A stretch of 9,321 bases of DNA, taken from contig DATBMY010000095.1 of the NCBI GenBank assembly GCA_036554605.1, positions 1 through 9,321 on the forward strand, written 5' to 3'. Made by a program: the position numbers and the translations under genes. Positions 6,547-9,321 of this stretch are shown in pieces; within the stretch, counting starts at the first letter, position 1, and each line of letters opens with the position of its first letter. The stretch is from DATBMY01 sp036554605. GTDB lineage: Bacteria > Acidobacteriota > Blastocatellia > UBA7656. The notes under the pieces are model-generated. The model did not search any database, was not told the origin of the DNA, and saw only the letters and a list, made by a program, of their open reading frames with translations.

Positions 6547-7905
6547 TCAATTCTGGGCGGCGAGCACGTCGTGGCGAGTCAGTATGCCGACGATGCGGCC
6601 GTACTCCGCTACGAGGATCGCGGGCGAAGTCCGCAGGTGTTTGACGGCTGCGTCCAGGTCGTCATCTTCGTTGACCACGGGAAATCCCTTCTCCATGACT
6701 TCCGAAACGGTCGCATCCATCAGGGCGCGGTCGACAAGCAGCTTGCCCATCAGCTTGCCTTCGCGCAGGCTGCCTACGGATCTGCCATCTTCGAGGACCG
6801 GCAACTGCGATAGCCCGTATTTATTCATCAGCTGTAACGCGTCAGACACCTTGTGGTCCGGGCCTACGGAAACAAGGTGCGGGGTCGAGTCGTCATCCTT
6901 GAAATCGTGGACCAGCCCGACGGTCATCTTCTCGCTAAGCAGCCGCTTCTCTTTCATCCACTCATCGGAATGGAACTTCGACAGGTACCGCTCGCCGGTG
7001 TCGCATACTATAAAGACGACAAGGTCGTCTTTATCTAAAGAGCGCGCCACCTGAATCGCTGCATAAAGATTCGTTCCCGTCGAGCCGCCGCAGAATATTC
7101 CCTCTTCGCGCCCGAGCCGCCGCGCAAGCTGGAACGAGTCCTTGTCGGTTACGTTTATTATCTCGTCAATATATTTCATGTGGACATTTTCGGGAATTAT
7201 CTCCTGCCCGATGCCCTCTACAAGATATGGTGTTGCTTCCAACAGCTTGCCGGTCTCCTTGTAGGTCTTGAAGACCGAGCCGTAAGGGTCCGCGCCGATG
7301 ATGCGAATCTTCGGGTTCTGCTCTTTCAGATAGCGGCCCGTGCCGCTTATGGTCCCGCCCGTGCCGATGCCCGAGACAAAATGGGTTATCCGCCCGTCGG
7401 TCTGCCTCCACAGCTCCGGCCCCGTCGTGCGATAGTGCGCTTCGGGGTTTGCCCTGTTGCCGTATTGAAATACGAATATAGAGTTGGGCGTCTCTTTAGC
7501 GATCCGCCTCGCCGTGTTGACGTAGTGGTCGGGCGAATCGGGTTTTGCCGAAACGGGGACAACCACGACGTCCGCGCCGAGCGCCTTGAGATATCGCACT
7601 TTCTCAACCGAGCACTTGTCGGTCATCACGAAGACGGCCCTGTAACCGCGGACGGCGCAGGTGATCGCGAGGCCGATGCCGGTGTTGCCGCTGGTCGCCT
7701 CGACCACGGTCCCGCCGGGCTTGAGCCGGCCCTCGCGCTCGGCGGCGTCAATCATCGATATGCCTATGCGGTCCTTGACCGAGCCTCCGGGATTTAGCGA
7801 TTCCATCTTCGCCAGCACCGTCGCCTTGACGCCCTTCGTGATCTTGTTGAGCCTGATTAAAGGCGTTTCGCCGATAAGACCGAGAACATTCTCCTGGTAT
7901 TCCAT
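6547..7905 (-). CDS. cbs: Cystathionine beta-synthase with C-terminal CBS-domain pair
   Basis: This 452-residue protein is a PLP enzyme of the cysteine synthase/cystathionine beta-synthase family. It should condense serine with homocysteine to cystathionine in reverse transsulfuration, possibly with H2S-forming side activity. The PLP lysine is K44 in NPGGSVKDRIG. TSGNTG at 71-76 binds the substrate carboxylate, and GIGTGGT at 179-185 holds the PLP phosphate. The segment DKCSVEKVRYLKALGADVV corresponds to the DKMSxEK loop typical of CBS rather than plain CysK. Residues about 325-452 form two CBS (Bateman) motifs that usually bind adenosyl compounds. The N-terminal heme domain of animal CBS is absent, as in other bacterial forms. 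GAGG lies 4 nt before the ATG. No cystathionine gamma-lyase is adjacent. Cysteine synthase activity cannot be excluded from sequence alone. Confidence 0.93.
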   Translation of the reverse strand: MEYQENVLGLIGETPLIRLNKITKGVKATVLAKMESLNPGGSVKDRIGISMIDAAEREGRLKPGGTVVEATSGNTGIGLAITCAVRGYRAVFVMTDKCSVEKVRYLKALGADVVVVPVSAKPDSPDHYVNTARRIAKETPNSIFVFQYGNRANPEAHYRTTGPELWRQTDGRITHFVSGIGTGGTISGTGRYLKEQNPKIRIIGADPYGSVFKTYKETGKLLEATPYLVEGIGQEIIPENVHMKYIDEIINVTDKDSFQLARRLGREEGIFCGGSTGTNLYAAIQVARSLDKDDLVVFIVCDTGERYLSKFHSDEWMKEKRLLSEKMTVGLVHDFKDDDSTPHLVSVGPDHKVSDALQLMNKYGLSQLPVLEDGRSVGSLREGKLMGKLLVDRALMDATVSEVMEKGFPVVNEDDDLDAAVKHLRTSPAILVAEYGRIVGILTRHDVLAAQN

Positions 7906-7971
7906 GAGCCCTCTACTTGATGAGATTACCGGTATGAAAATCTATGTGCATTTGCGGAAGGGAATTCTATC

Positions 7972-8001
7972 ATCCTAGCGCGGCTTATTTGAAGCTGACA
8001 A
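7972..8001 (-). promoter_or_regulatory. Candidate promoter for cystathionine beta-synthase
   Basis: On the minus strand TTGTCA (8001-7996) and TAGGAT (7977-7972) are 18 nt apart, matching the sigma-70 consensus at five and four of six positions. Transcription would begin about 60 nt before the ATG at 7905. The -35 box lies 4 nt from the edge of the inverted-repeat element at 8006-8140. Confidence 0.4.
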
Positions 8002-8005
8002 ATAA

Positions 8006-8140
8006 TGTAGGGGCAGCCCTCGTGGCTGCTCGGATCGAGCGAAGCTCGATGATGCGCTCCTGATTAAGATTAAATTGCCGTTGAACCGACTTCATCCGGC
8101 GCATTCGCGCCGCCGGGCAGCCACGAGGGCTGCCCCTACA
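8006..8140. repeat. 135-bp structured inverted-repeat element (MITE-like or paired REP)
   Basis: The ends 8006-8029 and 8117-8140 are a perfect 24-bp inverted repeat (TGTAGGGGCAGCCCTCGTGG... at the left end), extended by 3 more pairs after one mismatch. Inside are two further hairpins: ATCGAGC-GAA-GCTCGAT (8034-8050) and CGGCGC-ATTC-GCGCCG (8097-8112). No coding frame is apparent and I see no clear target-site duplication. TGTAGGGGC-type arms are, from memory, frequent in dispersed palindromic repeats of diverse bacteria. It begins 20 nt after the TPR gene stop and ends just before the next gene's promoter, so it may also insulate or terminate transcription. Confidence 0.8.
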
Positions 8141-8160
8141 ATTTCCCGCTTCTCACCCGC

Positions 8161-8958
8161 TTACTTAATCGATACCCTCGCTTTTCGTAACTCGGCTATT
8201 CGGGTGCGGACTGCCTCGCCGTCCTTCGGGTCGGGAGATGATTTCAAATACGCTTCAAACTCTTGCGCGGCGTCTTCGAGCTTGCCCATCTTTGCGAGCG
8301 CTATTGCCAGGTTATAGTGCGCTTCCGGAAAGACCTCGCTTTGCGCGATGGCGTCGCGAAATTCAGCGGCCGCCGCTTCAACTTTACCTGAGTTGAACAG
8401 CGCGATTCCTAGATTATAATGAGCCTCGGCATATATGCCGTTCGCCTGCTCGATGGCAATCTGGAACTCGGTTATCGCCCGCCGCAGGTCGCCGCGCTTC
8501 GCATATATGATACCGAGATTTCCGTGCGCTTCGGGGAAGTCGCCGGGCTTCTGTTTCGCAGCGGTTTGAAACTCGCTCTCCGCGCCGTCGTAATCGCCAA
8601 GGATGCTGAGGGCGATGCCCAGGTTGTAACGCGCCTCGGCGTACTTTCCGTCCCTCTGCTCTATGGCTTTGTTGAAAGATTTGATAGCTTCGGCAGTTTC
8701 GCCCTGCATCGCAAGCACTAATCCGAGATTGTTATAGGCTTCTGAATGATTTCCGCCCGCGGCCTCAATGGCCTTTCTGTAAAGCTCGACGGCCCCGGCG
8801 AAATTACCGCTCTCAGCCATCTTCTGAGCCTGCTCGAACTGCTCCTGCCCCGCGTTTTGTTGCGCCGCCACCTGAGACATCGCAAAGACGGCCGCGAGCA
8901 AAAAGCCGAGAGCCGCGCCGGCCATTTTCTTAGTGATTGATATAAGATAACGTGACAT
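8161..8958 (-). CDS. Exported protein made of six tetratricopeptide repeats
   Basis: With the ATG at 8958 the product has 265 residues. A signal peptide (KK followed by a hydrophobic core at about 12-27, likely cleavage after VAA or AQ near 31-33) leads to six TPRs at about 39-72, 73-107, 108-142, 143-177, 178-211 and 212-246, then a short charged tail. The repeats share EA(H/R/Y)YNLGIAL...G...A..EF..AI. Most are 35 rather than the standard 34 residues, with the extra residue in the inter-repeat turn (GxYA/DFP). TPR solenoids act as protein-binding scaffolds; no enzymatic domain is present. The 8958 start is chosen because GGGGAAG lies 6 nt upstream and the signal peptide then begins normally. 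The longer in-frame start at 9021 would put 21 residues ahead of it. No operon partner is evident. Confidence 0.9.
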   Translation of the reverse strand: MSRYLISITKKMAGAALGFLLAAVFAMSQVAAQQNAGQEQFEQAQKMAESGNFAGAVELYRKAIEAAGGNHSEAYNNLGLVLAMQGETAEAIKSFNKAIEQRDGKYAEARYNLGIALSILGDYDGAESEFQTAAKQKPGDFPEAHGNLGIIYAKRGDLRRAITEFQIAIEQANGIYAEAHYNLGIALFNSGKVEAAAAEFRDAIAQSEVFPEAHYNLAIALAKMGKLEDAAQEFEAYLKSSPDPKDGEAVRTRIAELRKARVSIK

Positions 8959-9114
8959 TATGACTTCCCCTTTCCCAATTGCTCGTACTAAAGCGGGTCT
9001 TCGTGCAATGTTTTCTAACACCGTTCCAGTACACCCCGTTAATCAATGAGCACGCGCGGGTATGAACAGCAACAGGTATGCCGCAAGAGTATTCCGGCTT
9101 GAGGCCGCGCCGCA

Positions 9115-9321
9115 TTAATTGAGAGGGCGAATGAGAGGGAAAGCACCGGTGAGGCTCGCGGCTGGTTCGCCGGTCGTTTGCGCGAGCGCCTTGAGACGAG
9201 CAACGCGGGCCGCAAAGCTTTCGCCCGCGCCACGGTCGTGTAAGTTCTGATCGATCTCGGAAAGGCTCTGGAGGGCTTCGTGCCAGCCTATTTGGACGCT
9301 GCCGCCGTCATAGCTCGCTTC
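9115..9321 (-). CDS. C-terminal 68 residues of an unrecognised protein (5' part outside window)
   Basis: A frame open from the right edge ends at TAA (9115-9117). Its sequence (for example SVQIGWHEALQSLSEID and FAARVARLKALAQTTGEP, ending PLIRPLN) is helix-rich, soluble and of normal amino-acid composition, with codon use like its neighbours. I do not recognise the family and assign no function. It is preferred over the overlapping 64-residue minus-strand frame at 9039-9233, which is Arg/Ser/Pro-rich in the way typical of out-of-frame reading. Confidence 0.65.
   Translation of the reverse strand, partial: EASYDGGSVQIGWHEALQSLSEIDQNLHDRGAGESFAARVARLKALAQTTGEPAASLTGAFPLIRPLN

Noticed and set aside
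7180..7797. 205-residue plus-strand open frame
   Set aside because: It is antisense to the catalytic domain of cystathionine beta-synthase and has no motif of its own.
6547..7905. Plain cysteine synthase (CysK/CysM) as the identity
   Set aside because: The CBS-domain pair and the DKCSVEK loop fit cystathionine beta-synthase better, although side activity is possible.
8161..8958. TPR-encoding DNA as a tandem nucleotide repeat or CRISPR-like array
   Set aside because: The periodicity of about 105 nt is from 35-residue protein repeats with diverged codons; there are no constant repeats with unique spacers.
8959..9030. GGAAC motif upstream of the TPR gene as an ECF-sigma -35 box
   Set aside because: No CGTC-like -10 follows at 16-17 nt; the match is a common pentamer and the local ECF target is unknown.
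9039..9233. 64-residue minus-strand frame rich in Arg, Ser and Pro
   Set aside because: Another frame on the same strand, open from the right edge, has protein-like composition and a clean stop, so this one is probably an out-of-frame shadow.

Overview
The window looks like ordinary chromosome from a moderately GC-rich Gram-negative-type bacterium. The closest fit I can offer is Acidobacteriota (Blastocatellia-like), from memory of similar sigma/anti-sigma/HEAT trios and from the number of secreted TPR and HEAT proteins. This is an inference, because the window holds no rRNA or phylogenetic marker. A striking habit is heavy use of the isoleucine codon ATA despite the GC-rich background. I see no phage, transposase, CRISPR or tRNA/rRNA gene.

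Left part (1-3319): a minus-strand FAD-dependent oxidoreductase with the beginning of a C-terminal Rieske domain runs off the left edge. Its start lies below a near-consensus sigma-70 promoter. Divergent from it on the plus strand are a small cupin protein and a zinc-dependent, formaldehyde-dehydrogenase-like alcohol dehydrogenase. The three fit a redox or aldehyde-detoxification neighbourhood, but the substrate is not readable from sequence.

Centre (3320-6396): a 76-nt imperfect palindrome separates the dehydrogenase from a convergent minus-strand operon. In transcription order the operon is an ECF sigma factor, a membrane anti-sigma factor with an atypical zinc-finger end, a secreted TPR/HEAT-repeat protein, and a candidate 33-residue basic microprotein. 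Every junction is exactly 10 nt, and each upstream stop codon sits at the ribosome binding site of the next gene. This suggests translational coupling and is the main argument that the microprotein is real. A plausible reading is an envelope-sensing regulatory module in which the exported HEAT protein meets the periplasmic part of the anti-sigma factor.

Right part (6397-9321, all minus strand): a GC-rich hairpin that may terminate the next gene, then a complete cystathionine beta-synthase with a CBS-domain pair, its likely promoter, and a 135-bp structured inverted-repeat element. Beyond these are a secreted protein made almost entirely of six TPRs and the last 68 residues of an unrecognised protein cut by the right edge. 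The gaps 1382-1531, 1972-2077, 6397-6488 and 8959-9114 are all short; apart from the items listed I see nothing convincing in them.
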